A stretch of 64,000 bases of DNA from Crocodylus rhombifer (taxonomy: Eukaryota > Chordata > Crocodylia > Crocodylidae), in NCBI GenBank assembly GCA_038503035.1, contig JAVSML010025182.1, positions 44,415-108,414 of the forward strand. The letters run 5' to 3'. The notes under the pieces are model-generated. The model did no database searches, was not told where the DNA came from, and saw only the letters and a list, made by a program, of their open reading frames with translations. Position numbers and translations under genes: made by a program. Of the stretch, positions 44,844-57,682 are shown piece by piece (position 1 is the first letter of the stretch; each line of letters opens with the position of its first letter).

Positions 44844-46814
44844 AGAGAGTCTGGCTCCCACACACATCTAGCCTTATTCAGCTCTTTCAGTAGAAGAGAT
44901 CCCAACCCTTACAGAGCAGGAAGATGGGAGGGAAAATGGCATGGAAAAAGCACTCCCACTTTTTGTATCATTGATTAGGATAGGATATTTCCTTTTATCC
45001 TCAGCATATAAAAGTATAGGAGTCATGTTGCTCATACCTTTCCATGACAGTAATGGGGGTTTCAAATGGCCCCACGTTTGAAATTTTGCCATGGTACTTC
45101 TATAAAAAGAAACATTTAAATAAGATAGAAGGTAAGCCAATACAACCCACAGACAAAAAGTAGTCCTGAACCTAGGAGTTCTATAATCTATCAATTTTTC
45201 TCCATTTATTTTTGTGATTCTGAATTATTGTAAGTAAAGGAAAACAAAACAAAACAGCTGAGCCTCTTTTGAAATCAGCATAGAGGCTCCCATAAAAGAA
45301 ATGCATTTATTGTTTACAATCAACAGTAAGGCATTTTTTATTGTTTTCTTTTATTGACTATGTGGGTCAGAGACCTTGAAGGACTCACTATGAAATACAA
45401 CAGGGAAAGTTTAATTAAAATGTGAAAACAGTTGTTCATTCTTACAATAATGACTAGACTATTTAGTAGCTCAGATTCTAACATTTCAATTGAAAATGCT
45501 ATAAAAATGGCACTGTAAATTTATATTTAGAGATGACTAGTGTTTACGTCTAGCTTTTAAGGTGCTATTTGAATGGACATTTTTTATTATGTACCATACA
45601 ATATTAGTAATTATCACTAGGATAACTAGATAGTATCAGAAGAGATGCAGAAAAGTGGACGCCGTTACATTTCATGATTCCTTTGACCAGAGGCCAAATT
45701 TAATGAGATTGTCAATGTAAGTGCCTTTACGTTTAAAGGTGAGAATATTTGTGTAAACCAATCAGGATTTGGAGCCATACATTAGTTGCATATAACATTT
45801 ACAAATACACACTGTGTTGCACTGACATTTTTAAAGAAAACTATTCTAAGGAAAAGCCATTTACCTAGTAGAAATGATTAGGGAAAAAAAAAGGCTATTA
45901 ATCTACTTCCAAATATCAATGGATAGGAAAGAGTCTTTATTATCCTAACAGGAATAATTTTTACTCAAATAATCTCAGTGTAAAAAATATAAAAATAAAA
46001 AAAATAATAAAAAAAAGATTGTGGTGTTTTAAGGATAATAATAATAGTTTTATTAGCCTGGTCCTCTGAAAGTGCGTGCCAAGAGATTTTCAGTCCCCAT
46101 CCCACTAGAGTTTTAAGATTTCAGGAACTTAAGATTTCTTCCATCCCATTTCATTTGCTGGTAGAGAGAAAACTGAGGAACAGATATTGCTTCTACTAAA
46201 ATCAACAGAAGTTTTGCCATTGACTTCACTGAAAACAGAATTATGCTTTTATACACTCTTGTTCTCTCTGTTCTAAGTGAGGCTGAAAATCAGGAAGTCA
46301 TAATTGTGCTATAGAGACATACACACCTGAACACTCCTAAATTAGACCATTTTTGCTTAAATATAATTATACTATGTAAGGATCAAACACCACATTGGTT
46401 TTAGTTTTTATCTTGGTTCTCCTCAATGGATCTATTTTTTTCTGCTAAACATCTGCTAAAAAGCTGTCAAAGGTGCTTAATGACATATATTTAAGTACAG
46501 TACAGTACATTCATCTGAGCAGAAGTAATTTAACTCAAGGACGCAGCATCTGTTCCGTTCAGTTTTTCCATGGATTGAATGATTACAGGAAAGGAACACT
46601 AACGTATAATATGTTAATCAAACGTAAATCCAGTACACCAGTGCCCTGTCATATACCTAAATATGAGCGTACAATTGTTCACCTGTTTTCTGTTTCCACT
46701 AAAGATACACAAGTTTCTCCTAAAAAACAGTCTTTAATCCATCTTTTAGAGATTAAAATAGTAATTAGAGTTCATTTTATTATATAGCTAGCTTTTTTCT
46801 TGCTCAACCTTTCA
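44844..46814. other. intergenic sequence, nothing recognised
   Basis: AT-rich, with an A-rich simple stretch at about 45985-46018. The frame 44874-45194 (minus) has no recognisable domain or splice context. Confidence 0.45.
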
Positions 46815-47180
46815 GCCTGCAGTTTGGATGAGTGGCATAGGACTGGCATGTATCCTGTATGGGGTTGGCATGGGTGTCTGGATCCTGCCTCATGATACCC
46901 AGGTTGGGTCCTGTGTGCCCAAATTGCACCTCAACCTACCCAGATTGGGTCCCACCATGTGCCTGGATCCAGCCAGCCTCACAGAACTGGGCTTCACATG
47001 CCTGGATTTTGCTTTGTACCCTGCCGGATACTGCCTCACACTGCCTGCACCACCCAGATCCTACCTCATGCCACCCTGATCGGATGTGCCCAGATCTTGC
47101 CTTACACCATCCAAATCTCACTTCACACCACTCAGCTTAGGAGCTGTGCTGCCCTGCGTGTGTGCTCTAGTGTGCAGGAC
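46815..47180. repeat. degenerate tandem repeat (CTGGATCC / CCTCACACC motifs)
   Basis: Motifs GGATCCTGCC, GGGTCC, CCCAGATCCTACCTCATGCC, CCAGATCTTGCCTTACACC and CCAAATCTCACTTCACACC recur every 30-50 bases, fading rightward. An old minisatellite, possibly part of an element reaching about 47430. Confidence 0.65.
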
Positions 47181-48499
47181 CAGCCTATCCGCTTGCAGGC
47201 TGCCCCAGGGGTCTGGAAATTTGGCAGCAGAGGAGTGGCAATTAACATGGCTACCAAGCCCTCCTGCCAAATTTTTGGACCCCTGGAGAATGTTGTGGGC
47301 CAGGTGACACAGCTCCATGGACAGGATCTGGCTGGTGGGTTGGGAGATATAAATCAGAGGGCAGATATGATAATTGCACATTATTTTGTTGCTATCCTGA
47401 CACAATTTGTTGAATTTTAAGCCCACAACCACCATTAGAATTGTATCTGCCTATGCCATCTAAATCGGTGGAATTGTGCCCCTTTGTAAACAGTGAATTT
47501 GGCTTTGCATTCTAATGCTCTTTATCACTGAAAATTGGAAGTTTCACAAAGGAAGTCAGTTTATTTGCCTCAGACTTTCTCTCTTGATGACTGGCTGCAA
47601 AAGTGAGTATGCATAGGAATGGGGACTGTAAACTAAGAGAAAACACCAATTATACTGTTGTATTAGAAAGTGTTAATGGTTGCCAGGAAGTGGTCATTGA
47701 TCTATAGACAATTACAGACCATATTAATGTCAATGGGTATACTAAGTACCATTCTTTCAGGCTAAATAGAAAGGGCAATTAAGCTTCTTTATGTAGTGAG
47801 ATAGCTAGAAAAACAGAAGGCAGAACCCAAAACAATTCAAAAGCCTAGTCAAAAGTTAAATCACCGGTTGCAAACACAAAAGCTAGGAGATTGCTTTGTA
47901 AACCTTATGTATACATTAGAAGAAAAAAAGAAAAGGTGGGAGAGTGGAAAAAGCGAGTCAGTGATAAATTTGGTTTTGTGGGGCAGCATGTGGCACAAAA
48001 TCAACTGCAGAGGCTTGGAAATTGTAAGCAAGGAAATTGCCCACTGTTTATTTCTACCGTGTTCATGGAAACAGAACTTTGCCTATATTATGTAAGCAAG
48101 ATTGCACTAAATAATATAATTAATTCATTAACGTCACTTTCTCCTCCTAATTGAATTACATGTACAAGGCCCTATGTATTAGTTACCTGCTTCTTCAGAA
48201 GGGCTCAGTAACCCAAAAGAGCAAGGAAGTGAAATCAGGAGAGCAACTATTGTATTTCAAACAGTTGAACTTTAGTTGTAAGAAATATTATTAAGGAGCT
48301 TGGGAGAATGTTTTCTAGCCTTTCCTGGTATAGGAGTGGCTCTCAGTTATATAGTACCATCTAAACACTAAACTAAAGCCAGTGACCCAATGCGCTAAGC
48401 ACTGTACAAACATGGTAAATTACATCCTTCATAATTAAATGAAGCACGTTACTAAGACCACGTTAAGTTCGGAAAGTGAATAGACTTTATGCAAGAGGC
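47181..48499. other. intergenic sequence, nothing firmly recognised
   Basis: Apart from a moderately GC-rich start, AT-rich sequence without recognisable content. Confidence 0.4.
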
Positions 48500-48697
48500 A
48501 ATGATTTCTTGGGGTGATATTGTTTATTGGATCAAGTGAATAGCTGGAATAAAGTTAGACAAGCTTTTGAATGCAAAACATTTTCAATAAAAAGGTTGTC
48601 TAACTTTATCCCAGCTACATAGCTGGTACAATAAAAGATACCTCCTTATGAAATCCATGCCTCTCGCATCATTTCTGGACCATCATGGCTACAACAT
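48500..48697. mobile_element. foldback repeat, family D-like, short copy
   Basis: GGGTGATATTGTTTATTGG and the distal ACAATAAAAGATACCTCC, and TAGCTGGAATAAAGTTAGAC with GTCTAACTTTATCCCAGCTA, are mirrored around about 48585. The right tail CATTTCTGGACCATCATGGC is a diverged form of the family D end TTAGACCAACATGGC. Confidence 0.65.
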
Positions 48698-48956
48698 TCC
48701 TCATGTGCTACCAGTACACTGTATGTCATTTAGACTAGCAGATGTGCTTGTACCAAAACCAGGAAAAGTGACTCCTGCCTGCTCCCAAGATATCAAGCTA
48801 TCTACCCTGAAGGAAACCAGCTTGTACATAAAAAAACCCCCAAAAAACAAATGCCAGTGGTTGCTGTTAAAGAGTCTGAACAAAGAGCAGTTTTTTACAG
48901 CATTATCTTTGAGGTCAGGTGAAATTCTTGGTCAATGAATCTGCAGTGCATCACTT

Positions 48957-49250
48957 AGAAGAGGGATGGCCAACCTGTGACAGGAGTGCCACAAGCCACT
49001 GCTGTCAGGACAGATGTGTTGGGATCAAAGCAGCAGCCAGAAGTCACTGCTTCCACTTTGCTCTGGACCCCTGGTGGTGTCCCTGCATTGTTTGCAAAGG
49101 CAGCACAGCAGCAGATAGGACAGAACACCCCCCCCCCCCCCCAACCCCCCCAACCCAACCCCCCCCCTGCCCCCCCCCCCCCCCCCAAAAAAAAACCAAA
49201 CCCAAAAACCAAAACCCCACAGAAGCCCAGAAGAACTGACTTTATCATAG
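48957..49250. repeat. hAT-like end plus C-run/A-run low complexity
   Basis: GGGATGGCCAACCTGTGAC resembles hAT left ends with GGCCAACCTGTGG. From 49128 to 49200 there are long C runs broken by AA, then an A-rich run. No right terminus or duplication identified. Confidence 0.45.
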
Positions 49251-49879
49251 TGTAATGAGCTGGCTATTCTTGTGTATGCTTTTGCCCTCTACTGGATGGA
49301 ATCAGAAATGCTCAGCCAAGTGCCATACAGAATTTATACTGCAAAACATTAATAGAAAATTTTCTTTAAATCAAATAGTTGTTGTCTGGGCATTTGAAGC
49401 AAGAATATCTCAGTACTATCTTGGTTTTTGCTGTATACATCGAAGTGGGGTGTATCTTAATAACAACTATGAGTCACAGGTCATCACTCATTTTTACAGT
49501 ACTTTTCCTCTTCTGTTTTTTTCCCCCAACATGTCACTTTGACTCAAAATGTTGAAGTGAAAATGAATGAAATATTTAGCAATTTCTATTTCCAACTCTA
49601 AAATAGACATTGTATTATTGGAGAACTTGTTTATGACTCTAAAGACTGGGGTAAACAATTGCTATTGTATTAGTTTTCAACAAGTTCCTATTTGTGAAAG
49701 TACTGCATGGTTCAATCAGTACTGGTGGGAAACAACTCATCCTTGTATATTGCTAATTAGGAAGGCATCTACATGCCAATCAAAATTATTTCAACAGCAA
49801 AAGCGACAGAAGTCAAACTACAATTCAGCTTCTTTATAAAATGGAACATAAAATCCAATATTGTTTGCACTAGAGCCCT
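49251..49879. other. intergenic sequence, nothing recognised
   Basis: Non-coding AT-rich DNA. If the candidate exon next to it is real, its left part would be transcribed downstream of the cleavage site. Confidence 0.4.
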
Positions 49880-50128
49880 TTATTTTGAATGGGAAAGCAA
49901 ATGATACTGTTTTATAGATTCCAATGCTTCAATCATTTTGTTCAAGGCTTCAGGGCACAGAGGACCTGTCATGTCGTTCATAATTCTAAATTTTTCCTCC
50001 ATTTTTCCATTAGCAGCCTCTAGTCCAGACGTCTGCGCCCTGGCAGAAAAAGCTGATGGTAGGCTAAAATTTATCCTATGTGGTTTCAAGAAATCAAGAG
50101 CAATTTTGTGTTTTGAAACAAGCTTTGT
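49880..50128 (-). CDS. candidate terminal exon of an unrecognised gene (or pseudogene remnant)
   Basis: On the minus strand a pyrimidine-rich acceptor (CTTTTCCATACTTCTGCAAC then TAG) is followed at 50128 by 82 open codons ending in TAA at 49882-49880. The peptide starts TKLVSKHKIALDFLKPHR, contains KMEEKFRIMNDMTGPLCPEA and ends LNKMIEALESIKQYHLLSHSK-stop (the last 21 residues as two parts: LNKMIEALESIK, QYHLLSHSK). Composition is protein-like, mixed charged and hydrophobic, with a predicted helical C-terminus. The stop codon is embedded in an AATAAA hexamer (49884-49879), an unusual arrangement. I do not recognise the family, found no upstream exon, and cannot exclude a chance frame or a retrocopy remnant. 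Confidence 0.28.
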   Translation of the reverse strand, partial: TKLVSKHKIALDFLKPHRINFSLPSAFSARAQTSGLEAANGKMEEKFRIMNDMTGPLCPEALNKMIEALESIKQYHLLSHSK

Positions 50129-51469
50129 CTAGTTGCAGAAGTATGGAAAAGGAATGGGTTTTTCTTGTCTACATTATCCCAAAACAGTTTACTATCCTCA
50201 AACAAAAATTTGCCAGGCAATTTGTCTATGTAAAATTAGTCCATTATTCAAAATAGATGCATCTTAAAGTAGCAGACCTAAACAGCTACACTTTCTGTAA
50301 TTAAATTGTGATCATTTTCATATATTATATGCAAGCTAAAAATTTGGATACTCTAAGCATTGACCTGCTAGACTGACTGTAATCGTTAACAGCTATTTGT
50401 GAAAATGTATTATAAAGCTGCCTATGAACATTAGGAAATACTAGGCTAGACTCCATTATGTTATATGGATGGAAATCCAGAGATTGGCTCAACTTGCACT
50501 GGTGTAAGTGAGAAACAGAATTTGGCTAAATAACTATATAACTCATTACATCTTTACAGGTACAGCTCCAAGACTGGTAGACTGAATACCTGCCATAAAT
50601 GGCAGCCTACCTCAGAGAGGCAAAAAGCAACAGCCAGAACTTAACAGAACGCTGGGAGCATGGAAAGTGTTACACCCTGTTATGGGGAGTGGCATGCTCC
50701 TCCCTGCGAGGCTGCTCAGCTCCTCTGCTGGTGAGGACTAGAGGCTCAGCTCACCACATTCCTCTCTTCATCTGCTTTTGAGGACTGCATACCTAGAAGT
50801 GCCATATACAACTCTTTTCCCGTAAACTACTAGGGACTTGACTCCAGATGTGAAGGGTAAAATCCTATATGCACAGGCAATTTGATTATAGATTTGGCAA
50901 TATTTGTTCATTTGTGCCAATGAATATGCCAATACAAGCCACCGAAACATGGGACTTGAAGACACAGGAAGAAATAGAGACAGTTTCAGCTGGTATTCTA
51001 CAGGGGCACAGAGAACATAGAGACACCAACAAACCCTGAGCCTACCACATCTGTAGCGCAGATTCTGGCTACACCATTAAACCATAGAAGCCATATTCCC
51101 ACCCTCCCTGTACCCCCAGGACAGCCCTACTCAGCTACCCAACTTCATTGGCTTCTGAAGGGTAGAGTCCATGATTTGGCATTTACAAGGTGTCTCAGAA
51201 TGATGCTGTAGAGATAACAAGCTTCCACAATGTTCCCCTGACTCAACAAGTATCTGAGGGAAACAGATTCACCTCCTGAAAATCTGCTGTAGAAGTGTTT
51301 AGAGTGCAAACCACTCTCCAAGCTACTAGTTGTTGCCCATAAGGTCTAAGGAGCCCATCACCATCAAGAACATAATAATTCCTTCTGCCCAACAAGGTTG
51401 TTATAGCAACCTTGTTGTGGTGACTGGGCCAGGTCTGTCTGGATTCAGTAGGCAAAAGTTTGCCTAAGT
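50129..51469. other. intergenic sequence, nothing recognised
   Basis: Searched for minus-strand exons that could belong to the candidate at 49880-50128; none identified. Confidence 0.4.
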
Positions 51470-51760
51470 GTAGGCCCACACATGGGCAACTGGTGCCACC
51501 ATACTTGGGGGGGCATGTGCCCCTTCAGTGACCAGTCAGCTACCCGGGGGGGTCCCTTTGTGGCTGATTGCACCGGCTGGGAAGTGGCCGTGGCACTCCA
51601 TGAAGTGGCTGCAGCACCCCCACTCTCCAGCCAGTGCTCGGGTGTGGGGAGCGCAGCCCTTCAGGAGGTGCACATACACTCCCTACATGTTGCCACTGGA
51701 CCCACACCCCCAAGGCAGAAAGTATGTCAGGTAGGGAGGCTATGGTAGTACAAGATGGTC
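51470..51760. repeat. GC-rich interspersed element, unclassified
   Basis: A GC-rich block starting near GGGCAACTGGTGCCACC with CTTGGGGGGGCATGTGCCCC, set in AT-rich DNA. Resembles the GC-rich cores of other elements here, but termini are not found. Confidence 0.35.
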
Positions 51761-52380
51761 ACAACCAACCTTGTGCTGAGATACAGGGGCAGGAGGAGAC
51801 CTAGTGCTATTCAAAGAGGAAGAAGTATAATGGCTGGGAGGAGATGAAGCCAAGATACAAAGAATCAGTGCATTAAATTGGAAGCACGCTACAGCACAGC
51901 TCCCTCAGACTAGCAGCTTTGCCAAAGCTCTTCCATTATTGTAAAGGCTGCTTTAATGCTTGAGATCTCATTGGTGCAGAGAGGGCAAAACTGCAAATTC
52001 TAGCCTGGACCAAATTAACTGACTTACTTCATGTGTAGGTCATCTGCATAAAGATATAGAAACTATGGATTAGAAGCAGTGCTTCCATGCATACAAGAGA
52101 TTTATTCTGAACAAACTTATTCTAGTACATACACAGTAAGACAGTTAGTGTAAGAGTGACACTAGCTGTGATAGTCCAGAAATTATGCAAGNNNNNNNNN
52201 NACCAATGTCCTAAATTCTAGTCTTTTAGCTTATATATTTGCTATCACTTTAGTTCTGTGATTCGCCAGAGTTATGAGAGCTCCTTTTAAGGGTGCAATG
52301 GGTGAAGAAAAATATTAGTGTTGTTAGGTGTCCAAATGCTTACACACAATTCACAAGATAAACCCAGAAATTTCACACGG
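51761..52380. other. intergenic sequence with assembly gap
   Basis: Nothing recognised apart from the 10-N gap at 52192-52201. Confidence 0.45.
52192..52201. other. assembly gap (10 N)
   Basis: Ten N bases in AT-rich, non-repetitive-looking sequence; true size unknown. Confidence 0.99.
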
Positions 52381-52439
52381 AGTCAAAAAACACTCTGACT
52401 TGTTGTCTTCTTGAGTCCTTTGCAAAATAAAAGTTGGCC

Positions 52440-52536
52440 TATTACATTTCTGTAGTCAAAAATGAGAAAAGCTAAGAGCCAGCATTCTCTGAGGGATGGT
52501 TTGGGTCTAAAAGGGCTGAAAAAAAAAATCACTGTT
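52440..52536. mobile_element. hAT MITE fragment (family of 36282), diverged
   Basis: AAAAATGAGAAAAGCTAAGAG and GGTTTGGGTCTAAAAGGGCTG follow the same order as the end at 36159-36214. The terminal bases ...ATCACTG close it. Left boundary unclear. Confidence 0.5.
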
Positions 52537-53150
52537 CTGGTTATTAGAGCCAGATATCATGCCCAACCTAAGTGAAGATCCACTTCTTTCTGCATATTTG
52601 GAATTCCAACCTCTCATTGTAATAATATTAAACACATGAATAGGGTAAAGTTTTTCAGTATAGCCTTGGGCAAGCCACATCATATACACAAACTTATATA
52701 ATAAATTATTATAAAATCATTTGGATGATGTAGAGATACCATTTCCAGCATGGTGAATTGCATGATGCTAACCTGAAAACTAAAGTTCATGATTAACACA
52801 TCACTCCTAAGTTATTGCAATAAAATTATCATTTTAATAGATATCCAATCAGAACACTTACCCTGCAATCCACACCACCTCCTCCTGTTTCCCAAGTCCC
52901 CAAGATTCATATTCTTCCTAAAACACAGTAAGGTTAGGCGTTCCCAACGTAAGCAAACAAAACTCCCAGCCTACAACACATTGGAAGTTTGAGATCAAAA
53001 TAAGAGTGGATTGACACATGCAAGGGGTTATTTACAGACTAATTTCATTCGTAAAAATTTATTTAAATTTAAACAGAAGCTTCTGTGGAATTCCAGTTTG
53101 CTGGAATCTATGACCCTGGTGTAACATTTCAGGATAGTACAGCCTAATCA
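52537..53150. other. intergenic sequence, nothing recognised
   Basis: AT-rich; no gene or repeat identified. Confidence 0.45.
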
Positions 53151-53154
53151 CTAA

Positions 53155-53478
53155 GGGTGCCTGTACACATGTGGGACGCCTGCTCCGACGCTTTCTAATT
53201 AGGACACATTGGAGCAGACTCGATTCATCTAGTCTTCTGGAGCATTCTAATTAGCACACTCCAGCAGCCGCGGCTCTCTGTCATGTGTATTCAGCATTCT
53301 TGCATTTTGAAATGGCAGCAGGGCACTTTAACAAAAGCTTGGTCAGTGAGCTTTAGTTAAAGCACCCCCACTGCCATTTTGAAGTGCAGGGCACTAAATA
53401 TACCAGACACTGTGGGTGTTTCAATTACAGCTGTTCCCAGGAGCTGTTCTAATTTAAACACGTATATATATGTTCCAA
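53155..53478. mobile_element. possible MITE, family C relative
   Basis: GGGTGCCTGTACACATGTGGG at the left resembles family C termini, and the interior has paired blocks (TCTAATTAGGACAC / TTCTAATTAGCACAC and GGGCACTTTAAC / GTTAAAGCACCC). The right end is uncertain. Confidence 0.4.
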
Positions 53479-54146
53479 AGGTATTGGGCTAAAGAGCTGA
53501 GAGGGCTTTTTCCCTTCTCTAGTATCAAATGGTTGCTGGTCATGATTTTTCTATGATAGCTTCCTCTGTGGCATAGGACCACCTGGGGAACCAATGCTCA
53601 GAAAATGAGTGCAGGCCAAGCATGGCTGTACAAGTGGAAATAGAATATAAACTTTGTATAAGTGCCCAAAATTATACTTACACAGCTATGTAGGCATGCA
53701 AAGGTGAAATAAGATTATCCTGGAATACCCCTATGCCTAGAATTTAGGCTCCTGTTTCTAAGAGTGGAATTCACAAACTTGAGCTAGACACATCAGTTTT
53801 TGTGCACCCCAAATAAGATTTTCCATTAAATAACCAGTAAATAAGATGCATAAGAAATCTCAAGGGCAGGAACAGAATCCTTGGACTCCCTCCCATAAAC
53901 ATCCATATAGCTACCAAGTATGCTGGCCCTGCAGAAATGAAGCTCCTTACACATACACCTTGGCTAGCACAAGTCCTGAAATTGTAGCTGAGCAAAATCC
54001 TCATCATTAGAAAGCACTAAATGCCAGAGAAGGATGCCCCCCCCATGTTTTATCTGAGTGGCCTAGTAGCTAGGGCATCCACCTAGGAAAGAGGAGATAA
54101 GGATAAATACATTAAAGACTGTGCAAAAGCAATCTGGGCTCATGGT
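53479..54146. other. intergenic sequence, nothing recognised
   Basis: No feature. The minus frame 53771-54007 is hydrophobic by chance, with no supporting context. Confidence 0.45.
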
Positions 54147-54270
54147 GAAGGTGATATCTTTTATTAGACCAACAATGTTTTTGCAAAAAAATATTCTTTA
54201 ATTGCAAGCTTTCAGGCACAAACACCCTCTGCAGGCATCAGAGAAGAGATTGTAGAAGTTCTCCTGGGTA
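54147..54270. mobile_element. foldback repeat, family D, single arm
   Basis: GGTGATATCTTTTATTAGAC then CAACAATG, TTGCAAGCTTTCAGGCAC and AAACACCCTCTGCAGGCATC match the left arm of the copy at 32214. The mirrored arm is absent. Confidence 0.7.
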
Positions 54271-56490
54271 GAAATGAAAGTTTACATTTTATAGGATTTC
54301 ACACAGGAGTCAATAAATGGAAAACTCCTCTGGGCAAGCAGTTTTTAGCTGGTAAGGAGTCTCTCAGCTCTTTTGTGAGGCTCTCTGTTATGATGCAAAT
54401 TACCTTGAACCAAGGCAGGAGTAGTGTCTGAGGTTTCAGGTGGTCACAGCTGCTTCCTGCTTGGGAAATTATTAAGATTTCATTAAAAAAAATGAAAGAC
54501 TGTGAGGCAGTCAGCTACTGGGAGGGCAGAAGGGGGAGGGGGAGGAGGAGAAGGAGAAGAGGGGGAGAAGATAAGTGCCCAAGCTAATGTGCACAGTGCT
54601 ATATTTCGCCTCTCTACAAACAACATTGTAGGAGAATGGAATTAAGATAAGAGTTTTGTGAGCTGCAAGAGATACCCTACATCCCTGATCAAATAGATTC
54701 CATCAGAGAAAAAAACCAGACAGACTGGCTGGGACTTGAAAGAGAACAGGGTTAAGAGATCTTGGGGGTGTTGAAAGAATTTTGTCTGGAAGAAAACATT
54801 ACTAATTTGGAGGCTGGGAAATATATATTACTGGGGCTACTTTAAACCTATGTGGCAGTTCAGCCCAGGCTAGGCATCCATGAGGAATGAGGTATTAGAT
54901 GTTTAGGTTAAGATCTTTCCCCTCCCATTTAAATTTATGCTGCCATTTGATCTAATTGTTCTGCGGTTTCTTCCATTAGAACAGGCACTTGTTAAAGAGA
55001 AACTAATAAGATTCCTACCTATTCTTAATTAGCACATATTTCTGCCTTCAGTGAATGAAACCAGATTTGAAACAATTGAACTAGCAGAGAAAGTTAAACA
55101 AAAGGACAGAGAAAATTGTGGATATATTTTAGTGAATTAAAGAGGTGAACAGTGGCAAAAAAAAAAAAAAATAGGGCGCTAAAGGATAACGATCCTACTC
55201 AGTTCTGTTAAAGTCTGCCCAACAATAGGTATTACTGCCCATGAGCATTTTAAATACAAACAACTTCCCTCCCTCCTCCCACTAAAAGCACGTATCCACT
55301 GCTCTCAATATCCATGGGGGTAGGGGAGGGCGGGCAGAAATTGTTCTATTTATCTGTTAGCGTTAATCTTCAGTTAACTAAGTAAGGTGAGCTCGAGGCC
55401 TAGGATGAATTAGGGGAAGAAGCTTTACTACCAAAGGCAAGATATTTTTCACTAACAAGAAAAACCTTTTGGAAAACAGACTTTCTGTGCTATTTCTGTG
55501 TATGCTTCCCATTAGAATAAGTGAGATGGGGTATTTGTTAAAATGTGGACACCCCTGAGCTGGAATAAGAGTCTTGAAAAAAGGTTGAGCTTTTCTACAA
55601 TATGTGTAATTTTTTTCCTATAAAATAAACTTTGAATTGTTTAGTGATGTCACCAATTCACACAGAACAAGGACACAACATATGGCACATGTGGATCACA
55701 TGAGTTTGAAATGAATCATCTACCTCATTCTGACTGATCCAATTGAGAGACAAAGCTATTAACTGTTAACAAGTTAACATTAACAAATCATTACTGCAAT
55801 TTACAGCCAGATCGATGCAAATTGCCATCACTCCATGGGACTTCCTTGTCTGCTCCTCAGTCACCACTTTTACAATGGGCCAAGGAAACGTGAAATTCTG
55901 GTGCCCTGTCTGCTGTCTGCATACTGGCTGCAATCAGTTCTAGCCTGATGACAAAGTTGTTAGCAAAAATCATGTTGTTCTCAGCTGTCTAGTTCCACAG
56001 TCTATTATGGCTGGCAACAATGGAAATTAGATAAGTTTAAATTGCTTTTTTTAGGTTATTGGCGTTTTTCTCTATACATAGTAGCAGACAAGGTAGCATC
56101 TGTAGTAGCAATTCTGGCAATCCATTTTTGCAATTGACTTAAGAATTCTGAGCAGTAAAAGCTGGAAGTTTCACCACCAGTATTTCTGAGAAGACTAGGT
56201 GACAGAGAAAGATGTATAATTTTATCCAACTGTGTGATGCCCTAGAATTGAAATGTTAGGATTTGCTGAGGTCCCAGTAAGAGGGTGAAGTACTTTTTGC
56301 AGAACTGATCAGTCTCCCAAAGTAGCATTATAATCTCTATTTCTAAGGCATGACGAGTTTCACATACGCTTCACAGAATTATAGGATGAAAAACAATGAA
56401 TGGGGATGCAGCTCTCTGGAAGTGGGACTTCTCAGGAAATCCTGCCTAAAAAAAATGTTAAAACAGGTTGATTTGTGCAGTTAGAGATTC
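54271..56490. other. intergenic sequence, simple purine tract only
   Basis: A GGGGGAGGAGGAGAAGG-type purine tract at about 54518-54570 and a 15-A run at 55157-55171; otherwise nothing recognised. Confidence 0.45.
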
Positions 56491-56730
56491 CATAAGTGAG
56501 GGATGTCAAAAGTCACCCTATGCCCTAGGCTGGATTTGGACTGCAGTGTTCCTCATGGGCTGGACCTGGCCCAGGGTCAGGGACAGATCTGACAGAGCAA
56601 GCATGTGGCCTGCCTAGGAACATGGCCACTGAGGCATGACAGCCGGAAATTCTGTGTCAAGCTACACACCCCCTAGCCATGTCCCCCACTTCTTTAGCCT
56701 GCTGCATGCCAAATGGAGCTGCTCTGTGGG
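56491..56730. repeat. hAT-like left end, element unresolved
   Basis: AGGGATGTCAAAAGTCACCC at about 56499 with GGCTGGATTTGGACTGCAG and GGGCTGGACCTGGCCC resembles hAT ends at 32045 and 40979. No right end identified before the next element. Confidence 0.4.
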
Positions 56731-57482
56731 CAGAGGTAGATCCAGGATTTGCAAAGAGGGGTGCAGTATTTCAGGGATGGGCTGCAGAATCAACTACAGG
56801 ATTTGGCAGAAAGGGGTGCAGTTGTAAGTATGGCTGCACTCCGGGCTCCCAGCCTTCTCCCCCAATCTCATCTGGGCAGGCAAGCCCTCAGCTGCTCCTG
56901 CAGCCCCATCTAAGTCCCAAGGAAGGTAACATTGCTCCCTTTCCCTCAATGGTCAGAAGCATGTCCCCTCTCCTTCCTTCCCTTCCCTCTCAGTCCCTTC
57001 CCCTCCCATCCCCCAGTCCATCCTCTGCCACTGCCAGGTGCTGTCCTGGGAGAGAGATGAGCTCCTGCCCCCTTCAGCCGGGCTGGATGGGGGCTGCACT
57101 TGCCAGGTCTGTGGCAGCAGCGACAGTGGACAAAGCCCACATTCCCGCTCCTTGCGCCTGATCCTGAGAAGGCAGGGAACACCCAGGGGAGACAGCAGGG
57201 AGGAGGAATGCACCTGCTGACTCCCACTCTTGTCATAACCCTAGGTTGAGCACAGCACCCATGCAGCCCAGCTGTAGCAGGCAAAAACTTCACTTTCTTC
57301 CACCCCCAACCCTGAGGCATGCAAGGGAGAGGACAGAAGAGAGGGGACAGGCCTTTGAGCATGGTTGGGAGGGAAGGCAAGAAATACTTCTTTGAGAGTT
57401 AAATCCCTGGCTGTTGCTCCATTGGCCTGGCTGGAAAGGGAGGTGCAGGTGTACCACTGCACCCCCTCTGGATCCATCCCAG
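56731..57482. mobile_element. hAT-like element with GC-rich core
   Basis: Left CAGAGGTAGATCCAGGATTT then GCAAAGAGGGGTGCAG; right CTGCACCCCCTCTGGATCC then ATCCCAG, an imperfect inverted repeat. Flanking sequences share CTGT but give no clean duplication. Long frames inside (56679-57161, 56946-57380) are Pro/Ser-rich and have no domain. Confidence 0.6.
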
Positions 57483-57624
57483 CTGTATGCTTGACAACAC
57501 TGCTATAAACAAGGGAAATTTCAGACAGACATGTATGCAGGAGGAAACAATGTTATTCTCATCACAACACACCCTCTGTTTCTTTATGAAAAGCCGGGTT
57601 GTGACAAGCACCTGTCACTTGGGC

Positions 57625-57642
57625 GGGGGGGGGGGGGGGGGG
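57625..57642. repeat. 18-G homopolymer
   Basis: Uninterrupted G run, part of GGGCGGGG...; length is unreliable in assemblies. Confidence 0.95.
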
Positions 57643-57682
57643 CTCTGTGGCTTCAGTGAAGCTGTACTAATTTTCACAAAGA

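Noticed and set aside
44874..45194. 106-codon minus-strand frame with a hydrophobic segment
   Set aside because: No splice sites, family resemblance or conserved motif; AT-rich non-coding background.
53771..54007. Hydrophobic minus-strand frame that could suggest a membrane protein
   Set aside because: No start context, splice sites or neighbouring exon; likely chance.
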